A stretch of DNA of 7,889 nucleotides from Gammaproteobacteria bacterium (GTDB lineage: Bacteria; Pseudomonadota; Gammaproteobacteria; GCA-001735895), in assembly GCA_015494335.1 (NCBI GenBank), contig WGBK01000230.1, forward strand, positions 1-7,889, read 5' to 3'. Positions within the stretch are counted from its first letter, which is position 1. Each line of letters begins with the position of its first letter. Under the pieces are notes generated by a model that searched no databases, was not told the DNA's origin, and saw only the letters and a list, made by a program, of their open reading frames with translations. Positions 1 to 5,630 of the stretch are shown here, piece by piece. The translations under genes and the position numbers were made by a program.

Positions 1-95
1 GACAGCTTGCCGTCGACGAAGCTCGCGCGATCGAGCAGTCGCCTGATTTCAGTCAGGTTTTTTGCGGATATCAGGTGCTCGATGGTCGCTAACAT
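1..95 (-). CDS. Partial PiuC/PKHD-like Fe(II)/2-oxoglutarate dioxygenase, N-terminus only
   Basis: Read on the minus strand from the ATG at 95, the frame stays open for 31 codons to the window edge. It begins MLATIEHLISAKNLTEIRRL and continues to a FVDGKLS motif at about residues 26-32. From memory of the family, this matches the start of PKHD-type hydroxylases (PiuC/YbiX, about 225 aa), which open with 'ML..I..vLs..e...ir.lL..a.wvDG...aG'. These are cytoplasmic Fe(II)- and 2-oxoglutarate-dependent oxygenases often linked to iron uptake. The catalytic HxD...H residues lie beyond the window, so activity cannot be judged. A purine-rich stretch (GAGAAAGTAGAG) just before the ATG can act as ribosome binding site. 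The gene diverges from the plus-strand gene starting at 128. The family call rests on a short N-terminal match only. Confidence 0.6.
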   Translation of the reverse strand, partial: MLATIEHLISAKNLTEIRRLLDRASFVDGKL

Positions 96-127
96 GCTCT
101 ACTTTCTCAAATTTCCGGATGCTAGCC

Positions 128-157
128 ATGATACTGAATATACGAATCGAAGACCAA
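128..157 (-). promoter_or_regulatory. Candidate minus-strand promoter for the dioxygenase-like gene
   Basis: On the minus strand TTGGTC (157-152) and TATCAT (133-128) are separated by 18 bases. The -10 matches the sigma70 consensus at five of six positions, while the -35 matches at only three. It would place the transcript start near 121 and give a leader of about 25 bases before the ATG at 95. The -10 lies over the start codon of the divergent plus-strand gene, so expression of the two could interfere. This is by eye only. Confidence 0.3.
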
Positions 158-448
158 AACTATCCCGTCGAGGTGCCGGATGAAATCGTCCAGGGCGCCG
201 AGGATTATTTCTCCATGCTCGACCTCGACATGAGCAAGGGCTGGCAGATGAGCCGCGACTGGGTCGACGAGCCGAATGTCGAGCAGCGCTGCCAGATCGT
301 CTGCGATCGCATTCTCACCGCCTTCGATCACGAAAACCGAAAGTCCCTGGTCATGTACGCCGCCTATATCCTCAACCGGATGCCCGGAGTCAAGGCCGTC
401 AATATCGACGGCAACGGCGAGATGCAGGAAACCGAGTTCGAATTCTGA
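128..448 (+). CDS. Conserved-looking acidic hypothetical protein, 106 aa
   Basis: I do not recognise this protein. From the ATG at 128 it is 106 residues, soluble, with no signal peptide or membrane segment, and clearly acidic (many D/E, tail QETEFEF). It starts like a beta strand (MILNIRIEDQNYPVEVP), has a predicted helical middle with W39 and W45 and two cysteines four apart (C55, C59 in RCQIVC), and a second helix near 70-85 (SLVMYAAYILNRMP). An in-frame ATG at 119 would add three residues. I prefer 128 because of its spacing to a weak CGGA and because the encoded N-terminus looks natural, but neither site has a strong Shine-Dalgarno. It ends 10 bases before pldA on the same strand, so the two are probably co-transcribed. 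That does not by itself imply a role in the envelope. GC and codon use look like the neighbours. Confidence 0.75.
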   Translation: MILNIRIEDQNYPVEVPDEIVQGAEDYFSMLDLDMSKGWQMSRDWVDEPNVEQRCQIVCDRILTAFDHENRKSLVMYAAYILNRMPGVKAVNIDGNGEMQETEFEF

Positions 449-458
449 GCCGGGATCG

Positions 459-1484
459 ATGGGATACCGGCAATGGCTGTGGCTTGGGCTGCTGCTCCTT
501 TCCCCTGCCTTGTGGGCTGTCGAGGCGGAGTCGGAGAACTGCTGGACGATCGAGGACGATGCCCTGCGCCTGTCCTGCTATGACCGCCAGACCCGTATCG
601 AGTCCGATCCGGCTCCAGACCCGCGTCTGAGCTTCTGGCAGAACCGCTATCCCGACAAGGACCAGACTGTCTACTCTCTGCTCAACGCGCGCTGGGAGCT
701 TGCCGACAACCTGGGCAAGTTCATCCTGCGCCCCTACAAGCCGGTCTATTTCCTGCCGCTGTACTACAACAACCGGCCGAACCCCCTGCCGCGCTCGGGC
801 AATCCCCGCACCAGCGTTACCGATCCGCTGGACCTCGACTATGCCGAAGCCAAGCTGCAGCTCAGTTTCAAGACCAAGCTCGAGGACAACCTGTTCGGCG
901 AGAACATCGACCTGTGGTTCGGTTACACCCAGTCTTCCCACTGGCAGCTCTACAACAGCAATGCCTCGCGTCCCTTCCGCGAGACCAACTACGAGCCGGA
1001 ACTGATGCTGGTGCACGCGATGAATTTCCGCCTCGGCGAGTACACCGCTCGGATGATCGGACTCAGTTTCAACCACCAGTCCAACGGTCGCAGCGAACCC
1101 CTTTCACGCAGCTGGAACCGGGTGATCCTGACCCTGGGTCTCGACCGGCCGGACTGGGCGATCCTGTTCCGCCCCTGGTGGCGCGTGCCCGAAACCTCCG
1201 ATGCCGAGGACGAGAACCCGAATATCGTCGATTATGTCGGCAGGGCCGAGCTGCTGGTAGTGCACCGCAAGGGCAATACCCAGCAAATCGCGGCGCGGTT
1301 CCGCCATTCCCTGAGCGACGGCTCCGATTCCCGGGGTTCGGTCAAGATCGACTGGTCCTATCCCTGCTTCAATCGTCTGCGCTGTCACGTGCAGATCTTC
1401 AACGGTTATGGCGAGAGCCTGATCGACTTCAACCATCGCAGCACCTCCGTCGGTATCGGCATCGCTCTTCTGGAATGGTTCTAG
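459..1484 (+). CDS. pldA: Outer membrane phospholipase A (OMPLA)
   Basis: This is a calcium-dependent outer-membrane phospholipase (PLA1/PLA2 activity) that removes phospholipids misplaced in the outer leaflet. The 341-aa product starts with a signal peptide (MGYRQ, then a Leu-rich core; cleavage near A20 or A23). The family signature is clear: NHQSNGRSEPLSRSWNR at 205-221 gives the catalytic triad H206, S208 and N220, with the same +2 and +14 spacing as H142/S144/N156 of mature E. coli OMPLA. R211 and S216 match the calcium-site positions R147 and S152. A YGESLIDFN motif lies near the end, and the chain finishes with Phe, as expected for a beta-barrel assembled by BAM. Between the signal peptide and the barrel there is a segment with C28 and C40 (a C...RLSCYD motif), plus a second close pair, C303 and C309. 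The start at 459 is the one that gives the signal peptide; longer in-frame extensions overlap the previous gene. It follows that gene by 10 bases. Confidence 0.95.
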   Translation: MGYRQWLWLGLLLLSPALWAVEAESENCWTIEDDALRLSCYDRQTRIESDPAPDPRLSFWQNRYPDKDQTVYSLLNARWELADNLGKFILRPYKPVYFLPLYYNNRPNPLPRSGNPRTSVTDPLDLDYAEAKLQLSFKTKLEDNLFGENIDLWFGYTQSSHWQLYNSNASRPFRETNYEPELMLVHAMNFRLGEYTARMIGLSFNHQSNGRSEPLSRSWNRVILTLGLDRPDWAILFRPWWRVPETSDAEDENPNIVDYVGRAELLVVHRKGNTQQIAARFRHSLSDGSDSRGSVKIDWSYPCFNRLRCHVQIFNGYGESLIDFNHRSTSVGIGIALLEWF

Positions 1485-1527
1485 AAAAAACTCGTAACAA
1501 CATGAAATAAAAGGAAAACAGTACGGC

Positions 1528-1555
1528 TTATTAGCTATTTGCCAGAAGTTATTAG
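1528..1555 (+). repeat. Two TTATTAG direct repeats upstream of maeB
   Basis: TTATTAG occurs at 1528-1534 and again at 1549-1555, start to start 21 bases, which is two turns of the helix. They lie in the 126-base AT-richer gap between pldA and maeB. The second copy is close to where a -35 element would sit relative to the TATACT at 1577. The arrangement suits a regulator binding two sites on one face of the DNA, but 7-base repeats in AT-rich sequence can arise by chance. Confidence 0.35.
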
Positions 1556-1576
1556 GGCAGGCCTATTGTCCCTACC

Positions 1577-1582
1577 TATACT
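1577..1582 (+). promoter_or_regulatory. Candidate -10 element of the maeB promoter
   Basis: TATACT differs from the sigma70 -10 consensus at one position and lies 28 bases before the maeB start codon, giving a short leader that contains the AGGA ribosome binding site (1599-1602). No good -35 stands at 16-18 bases: the sequence there is AGGGCA or close to it. The promoter, if real, may therefore need an activator. I saw no hairpin plus T-tract terminator for pldA in this gap (1485-1610), so read-through from pldA is also possible. Confidence 0.4.
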
Positions 1583-1610
1583 CGGGTCATCTTCCTCCAG
1601 GAACAGGCCG

Positions 1611-3875
1611 ATGACCGACGAACTCCGCGACAAAGCCCTCGAATACCATCGCAATCCCGCACCCGGAAAGCTCTGCATCGAGGCAACCACGCCTCTGGCC
1701 ACGCAACAGGATCTGGCCCTGGCCTATTCGCCGGGCGTGGCTGTGCCCTGCAACGAGATCGAGGCCGATCCCCTGAAAGCCGCTGACTACACAGCCCGTG
1801 GCAACCTGGTCGGGGTCATCAGCAACGGCAGTGCGGTGCTCGGCCTGGGCAACATCGGCCCGCTGGCGTCGAAGCCGGTGATGGAAGGCAAGGCGGTGCT
1901 GTTCAAGAAATTCGCCAATATCGATGTGTTCGATATCGAGATTGCGGAGTCGGACCCGATGCTTTTGGCACAGACCATCGAACGTCTCGAACCGACCTTC
2001 GGCGGTATCAACCTGGAGGATATCAAGGCGCCAGATTGCTTCATTGTCGAGGAATACCTGCGGGAACGGCTCCATATTCCGGTATTTCACGACGACCAGC
2101 ATGGCACCGCCATCGTGGTGGCGGCGGCGATGATGAGTGCCCTGGAAGTGGCCGGCAAGCGGCTGCAAGAGGTGAAACTGGTGGCCTCGGGTGCCGGTGC
2201 CGCGGCCCTGGCCTGTCTCAACTTGCTGGTTTCGATGGGTCTGGACCGGGAGAAGGTGATCGTCACCGATCTCAACGGCGTGGTTCATGCGGGAAGAGAG
2301 GAGGGCATGGACCCCTGGAAGGCACGTTTTGCCGCCGATACACCCCACCGCAGCCTGGCCGAGGCCATTGCGGGGGCCGATGTATTCCTCGGCCTGTCGG
2401 CAGCGGATGTGCTCAAGCCGGAGATGCTGGCCACCATGGCCGAGCGGCCGATCGTGTTCGCCCTGGCCAATCCGAACCCGGAGATCACTCCGGATCGGGC
2501 CCATGCGGTGCGCGACGATGTCATCATTGCCACCGGCCGATCGGATTACCCGAACCAGGTCAACAATGTGCTCTGTTTCCCGTTTCTGTTCCGAGGCGCA
2601 CTGGATGTCGGAGCTACCGAGATCAATCAGGCCATGAAAATTGCCTGCGTCAAGGCGATCTCGCGGCTGGCGCGGGCGGGGAGTGGTTCGGACATCGTCA
2701 GTTCGGCCTATGCCGGTGAAAGCCTGCGATTCGGTCCCGAATACCTGATTCCCAAGCCCTTCGATCCGCGGCTGATCGTCGAGATTGCCAGCGCCGTGGC
2801 CCAGGCAGCGATGGACAGTGGCGTGGCCAGTCGCCCGATCGAGGACATGGAAGCCTACCGACATCGGCTCAACAGTTTCGTCTATCGATCCGGCATGATC
2901 ATGAAACCGGTCTTCGATCGCGCCCGCGGCAACGGCTGTCGTGTGGTCTTCGCCGAGGGCGAGAACCCGCGCGTGCTGCAGGCGGCGCAGAATCTCGCGC
3001 GCGAGGGTATGGCCTACCCGATGCTGCTTGGCCGTCCCGACATCATCAAGCAGCAGTTGCGCGAGCTGGCGCTGGACCTGCGTGAGGACGAGGAATTCGA
3101 GATCCTCTACGATATCGACGAGGAGCGCTATGCCGAGGCCTATTACCAGCAGATGAAGCGCCGCGGCGTGACCCGAGACGAGGCGAGAAGCCTGATTCGA
3201 TCCAATCACACGCTGCAGGCGGCGATGATGGTTCGCCTCGGTGATGCCGATACGCTCATCTGTGGCTCCATCGGCCGTTTCGACCAGCACCTGGACCACA
3301 TGCTGGCCGTGTCCGGGCAGCACAGCCGCGAAGGCGTGGCGGCGCTCAATGTGCATATCCTCAAGAGCGGCCCGCTGTTCATCTGCGACACCCAGGTCAA
3401 CCCCAGGCCCGATGCCGAAGACATACTGCGCATGACCCTGGCCGCCTCGCTGGAAGTCGAGCGTTTCGGTCTCAAGCCGAAGGTGGCCCTGCTGTCCCAT
3501 TCCAACTTCGGAAATCGCGAAGGCAAGTCGGTGCGGGTGATGCAAAAGGCCCTGGAGCGCATCCGCGAATGCGCGCCCGAGCTCGAGATCGACGGCGAGA
3601 TGCAGGCCGATGCCGCCCTCAACGAGCTCAAGCGCTTGGAGCGTTTTCCCGATTCGACGCTGACAGGGCAGGCCAACCTGCTGGTGATGCCCGGACTCGA
3701 TGCCGGCAACATCACCGCCAATGTGCTCAAGTCTCTTGGCGGCGGCATTACCATCGGCCCGATCCTGATGGGTTGCGATCTTCCGGGGCACATCCTGACG
3801 CCATCGGTGACCGTGCGCGGGCTGGTCAACATGGCCGCGGTTGCGGTGGCCCAGCAGGTTCAGTTGCGTGAGTAG
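1611..3875 (+). CDS. maeB: NADP-dependent malic enzyme with C-terminal phosphotransacetylase domain
   Basis: This enzyme oxidatively decarboxylates malate to pyruvate and CO2 in the cytoplasm, making NADPH and linking the TCA cycle to pyruvate and acetyl-CoA. The 754-aa product is close to E. coli MaeB (about 759). In the malic enzyme part, Y39 (in LALAYSPGVAVPC) and K94 (in VMEGKAVLFKK) are the acid/base pair, and E136-D137 (EDIKAPDCF) with D162 (FHDDQHGT, 159-166) bind the divalent metal. A Rossmann loop GAGAAA is at 194-199, and NPNPEI and YPNQVNNVLCFPFLFRG follow. From about residue 425 (YRSGMIMKPVF) to the end it resembles phosphotransacetylase. In characterised MaeB proteins this region is not catalytic but supports oligomerisation and inhibition by acetyl-CoA. 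The ATG at 1611 is preceded by AGGA at 1599-1602; an upstream in-frame TTG at 1539 would add a non-conserved tail through the promoter region. NADP preference is inferred from the family. Confidence 0.97.
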   Translation: MTDELRDKALEYHRNPAPGKLCIEATTPLATQQDLALAYSPGVAVPCNEIEADPLKAADYTARGNLVGVISNGSAVLGLGNIGPLASKPVMEGKAVLFKKFANIDVFDIEIAESDPMLLAQTIERLEPTFGGINLEDIKAPDCFIVEEYLRERLHIPVFHDDQHGTAIVVAAAMMSALEVAGKRLQEVKLVASGAGAAALACLNLLVSMGLDREKVIVTDLNGVVHAGREEGMDPWKARFAADTPHRSLAEAIAGADVFLGLSAADVLKPEMLATMAERPIVFALANPNPEITPDRAHAVRDDVIIATGRSDYPNQVNNVLCFPFLFRGALDVGATEINQAMKIACVKAISRLARAGSGSDIVSSAYAGESLRFGPEYLIPKPFDPRLIVEIASAVAQAAMDSGVASRPIEDMEAYRHRLNSFVYRSGMIMKPVFDRARGNGCRVVFAEGENPRVLQAAQNLAREGMAYPMLLGRPDIIKQQLRELALDLREDEEFEILYDIDEERYAEAYYQQMKRRGVTRDEARSLIRSNHTLQAAMMVRLGDADTLICGSIGRFDQHLDHMLAVSGQHSREGVAALNVHILKSGPLFICDTQVNPRPDAEDILRMTLAASLEVERFGLKPKVALLSHSNFGNREGKSVRVMQKALERIRECAPELEIDGEMQADAALNELKRLERFPDSTLTGQANLLVMPGLDAGNITANVLKSLGGGITIGPILMGCDLPGHILTPSVTVRGLVNMAAVAVAQQVQLRE

Positions 3876-3928
3876 GACAGAGGAATAGGCAAAATCCTGT
3901 TTGTCACCGCCCTCCAGAGTCGTTGTCC

Positions 3929-3955
3929 ATTTGCAAATATTAGAGAAATCTAATA
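3929..3955. repeat. Two abutting perfect palindromes before the coiled-coil membrane gene
   Basis: ATTTGCAAAT (3929-3938) is a perfect 10-bp palindrome. Sharing its last base, TATTAGA-GAAA-TCTAATA (3938-3955) is a perfect 7-bp inverted repeat around a GAAA loop. Both sit in an AT-rich patch 6-32 bases upstream of the ATG at 3961. They could be operators. If transcribed, the second could form a small GNRA-loop hairpin near the ribosome binding region. It lacks the GC stem and T-tract of an intrinsic terminator for maeB. Confidence 0.4.
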
Positions 3956-3959
3956 AAGT
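3931..3959 (+). promoter_or_regulatory. Weak sigma70-like promoter candidate
   Basis: TTGCAA (3931-3936) and TAAAGT (3954-3959) are 17 bases apart, with five of six and four of six matches to consensus. Transcription would begin around 3966, just inside the ATG at 3961, and would then favour the ATG at 3991 as start codon. The palindromes at 3929-3955 fill the promoter, so it would be open to repression there. The evidence is weak and positional only. Confidence 0.25.
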
Positions 3960-3960
3960 G

Positions 3961-5391
3961 ATGCGATTCACAAACGACCGCGCCGCCATCATGACCACTG
4001 CCACCGCCCAGAACGGATACCGCCAGGCCACGCCCCAGGCGCGACGCATCGCGCTGTTGATCAGCGTGGTGATCTTCATTCTTGCCGGCATCAACGGCAT
4101 CTTCACCTGGTCCGGCGCCCACCTGTTCATCAAGGAGCCCTTGTACGCCCTGCTGTTTGCGGTGGCGGTGCAGTTTTCCATTGCCATCAGCCTGATCGCG
4201 CTGCCCTTCGTGCGCGGCCTCGGCAAGCTGGTGCTGCTGGTGGTCTACAGCGCGGCCCTGATCCTGTCCACGCTGTCGGCCTATACCTTCATCTACAACT
4301 CCGGGCTGCCGGGTTCCCTGGCCAACACCGAGGCGGTGGATACCGGTCTCAAGGCCGAAGTGGCCGACCAGCTGTCCGAGATCATGCTCGCGGAACAGGC
4401 GGCTATAGATGCCGAGACCGAGCGCCTGGCCTTTCTCCAGCGTCAGGCCGAGGAAGAAGCCCAGCGCGGATACCGTTCCGGCCGCGGTGCCGGCAAGGGA
4501 CCCGAGTACTACCGCAAGCTGGAGCAACTACAGGCCGACGAAGTACGTTTCGAGGCGGTGAAGCGAGACTACGAGCAGGCGCGTCAGCTGTATGAACAAA
4601 TGAACCAGACTTTGGCCAATGCCGGCGACGGCCAGCGCGAACAGCTGATCCTGCTGCTGTCGCAGCTGAAGGCGCACCTGAATACCGACCAGGGTCGCGA
4701 ACTGGCGACCCGCCTTGCCCAGGGCAAGCTGGCGGTGATCCAGAGCCCGGTGGAAAAGGCCATGTCGCGCATCGTCGATCGCGATCATTTCTCGATCCAG
4801 CTGGTGGTCAGCATCGTTTGGGCCGCGGTGTTCGACCTGCTGGCGCTGTTCCTCGGCATCATCCGTTACTACATCCTCAAGCCGACGCGGTCGATCCTCA
4901 ACAGCCTCTACGAGATGATCGCCGCCTTCGTGACCTTCATCATTCGCCTCGGCTACATCCGCAAGCACGCGCGGCAACGCTTCAACCACGAGTTGCAGCA
5001 GCAGAGCCACGGCACGCCGCTGAACTCCGCCGAGATGCAATCCTTCGCCACCTATGTGATGGCGGGCAGCCTGTTCTCCGCCGACGAGGGGGAGGATGCC
5101 ATTGAACCGTTGAAGAAACTGATCAGCCACATCGAACCGCTGAAGCTGCCCGAACAGCCCAGTGCCGTTGGCATTCCCTTCGATACGCTGGAGCAGCAGC
5201 AGGAGATGAAGACCCTGATGGCGATGCTGATCCAGAACGAGGTGTTCCTCTCCGATGTGGAACACCAAGTCTATCGCCTCAATCCGGGCAGCGAGATGGC
5301 CCAGAAGATCCTCGTGTTCATCCGTATGGGCCTCAGGGACGACCAGCGTCAGCAGGATCTGGCGCCGCTGTTTCAAGCCGCCAGCGGCTGA
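3961..5391 (+). CDS. Unrecognised membrane protein with long coiled coil, 476 aa
   Basis: I do not recognise the family. Counting from the ATG at 3961, three hydrophobic helices lie at about 30-49, 61-82 and 88-112. A charged, Glu/Gln/Arg-rich helical region follows at about 120-275, strongly coiled-coil-like and broken by a Gly-rich basic linker at 170-181 (GYRSGRGAGKGP). A fourth membrane helix is at 280-301 (up to LLALFLGIIRYYILKP), a weaker hydrophobic stretch at about 313-331, and a soluble helical tail of about 145 residues. Basic residues before helix 1 (R21, R28, R29), after helix 2 (R85, K89) and after helix 4 put the N-terminus and tail in the cytoplasm and the coiled coil in the periplasm. 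The layout recalls DUF4407-type proteins, but I cannot confirm this. Starts at 3961 and 3991 (466 aa) are both plausible; neither has a strong ribosome binding site. It starts 85 bases after maeB, with its own palindromic upstream region, so it is probably expressed separately. Confidence 0.85.
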   Translation: MRFTNDRAAIMTTATAQNGYRQATPQARRIALLISVVIFILAGINGIFTWSGAHLFIKEPLYALLFAVAVQFSIAISLIALPFVRGLGKLVLLVVYSAALILSTLSAYTFIYNSGLPGSLANTEAVDTGLKAEVADQLSEIMLAEQAAIDAETERLAFLQRQAEEEAQRGYRSGRGAGKGPEYYRKLEQLQADEVRFEAVKRDYEQARQLYEQMNQTLANAGDGQREQLILLLSQLKAHLNTDQGRELATRLAQGKLAVIQSPVEKAMSRIVDRDHFSIQLVVSIVWAAVFDLLALFLGIIRYYILKPTRSILNSLYEMIAAFVTFIIRLGYIRKHARQRFNHELQQQSHGTPLNSAEMQSFATYVMAGSLFSADEGEDAIEPLKKLISHIEPLKLPEQPSAVGIPFDTLEQQQEMKTLMAMLIQNEVFLSDVEHQVYRLNPGSEMAQKILVFIRMGLRDDQRQQDLAPLFQAASG

Positions 5392-5403
5392 CACGGAGTT
5401 CCG

Positions 5404-5432
5404 TCGACGCCGTTGCCGCTGTCGCGTAGAAT
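5404..5432 (+). promoter_or_regulatory. Sigma70-type promoter of the prenyltransferase operon
   Basis: TCGACG (5404-5409) and TAGAAT (5427-5432) are separated by the ideal 17 bases, matching the consensus hexamers at four and five of six positions. They lie between the end of the coiled-coil membrane gene (5391) and the ATG at 5460. Transcription would start near 5439-5440, giving a leader of about 20 bases. This is the best promoter match in the window and supports treating 5460 onward as a separate operon. Confidence 0.5.
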
Positions 5433-5461
5433 GATGCCTCCTTTCAAAGCGACGGCATCAT
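5431..5461. repeat. 8-bp inverted repeat spanning promoter and start codon
   Basis: ATGATGCC (5431-5438) and GGCATCAT (5454-5461) are perfect reverse complements with 15 bases between them. The left arm overlaps the last two bases of the -10 element and the right arm includes the first two bases of the start codon at 5460. With initiation near 5439 the left arm would not be in the RNA, so an operator is the simpler reading. With an earlier start, the RNA would fold and hide the start codon. Confidence 0.45.
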
Positions 5462-5630
5462 GCATTTTCTCCTCGGACTGATCCTGGCACTTGTGCTGCT
5501 GCTCTATGCCACCGTTCGCCTGTGGCGCCGCCCGCAATACCGTCTCTATCTGGCCATGTTGCTGATTCTCGACCTGTGGGTCGGCGGCGTGTTGCTGTAT
5601 CTCATTGTGGCCGCATTGTTCGATCTGTGA
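5460..5630 (+). CDS. Small two-helix membrane protein, 56 aa
   Basis: This short open frame starts MHFLLGLILALVLLLYATVR and ends VAALFDL, 56 residues. Two hydrophobic helices (about 2-19 and 29-52) are joined by a basic turn, RLWRRPQYR at 20-28. By the positive-inside rule this turn faces the cytoplasm and both ends face the periplasm. I know no family for it. Support for it being real: it is preceded by a plausible promoter, its composition is membrane-like throughout, and its TGA overlaps the ATG of the prenyltransferase (TGATG geometry, shared A at 5630), typical of translational coupling. The ribosome binding site is weak (AAAGCGACGG region). It might assist or regulate the quinone enzyme downstream, but that is inference from position only. 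It could also be just a leader peptide whose translation opens the next gene. Confidence 0.65.
   Translation: MHFLLGLILALVLLLYATVRLWRRPQYRLYLAMLLILDLWVGGVLLYLIVAALFDL

Noticed and set aside
276..458. N-terminal extension of PldA from an ATG at 276
   Set aside because: It overlaps the upstream gene in another frame and would bury the signal peptide that begins at 459.
1559..1609. GGCCT ... AGGCC pairing in the maeB leader as a riboswitch or attenuator
   Set aside because: Only 5 bp around a loop of about 40 bases; no conserved riboswitch core recognised.
1539..1610. TTG-initiated N-terminal extension of MaeB by 24 residues
   Set aside because: The extension runs through the -10 candidate and ribosome binding site, and the ATG at 1611 gives Y39, K94 and E136 at the standard MaeB positions.
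3876..3905. Possible terminator hairpin after maeB (GACA-AGGA pairing with TCCT-TGTC)
   Set aside because: The stem is two 4-bp pieces with an asymmetric bulge, has a 10-base loop, and is not followed by a T-tract, so it does not qualify as an intrinsic terminator.
1587..4226. Minus-strand open frame of 879 codons opposite maeB
   Set aside because: It is a shadow of strong codon bias in maeB. The translation is rich in His, Gln, Arg and Gly with no domain, and it runs across the intergenic gap and into the next gene.
4528..5394. Minus-strand open frame of 288 codons opposite the coiled-coil gene
   Set aside because: Low-complexity Leu/Gln/His composition typical of antisense of GC-rich genes; the plus-strand product has coherent membrane helices.
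5392..5406. ACGGA-GT-TCCGT near-palindrome after the coiled-coil gene
   Set aside because: Two-base loop, short stem and no T-tract; likely chance.
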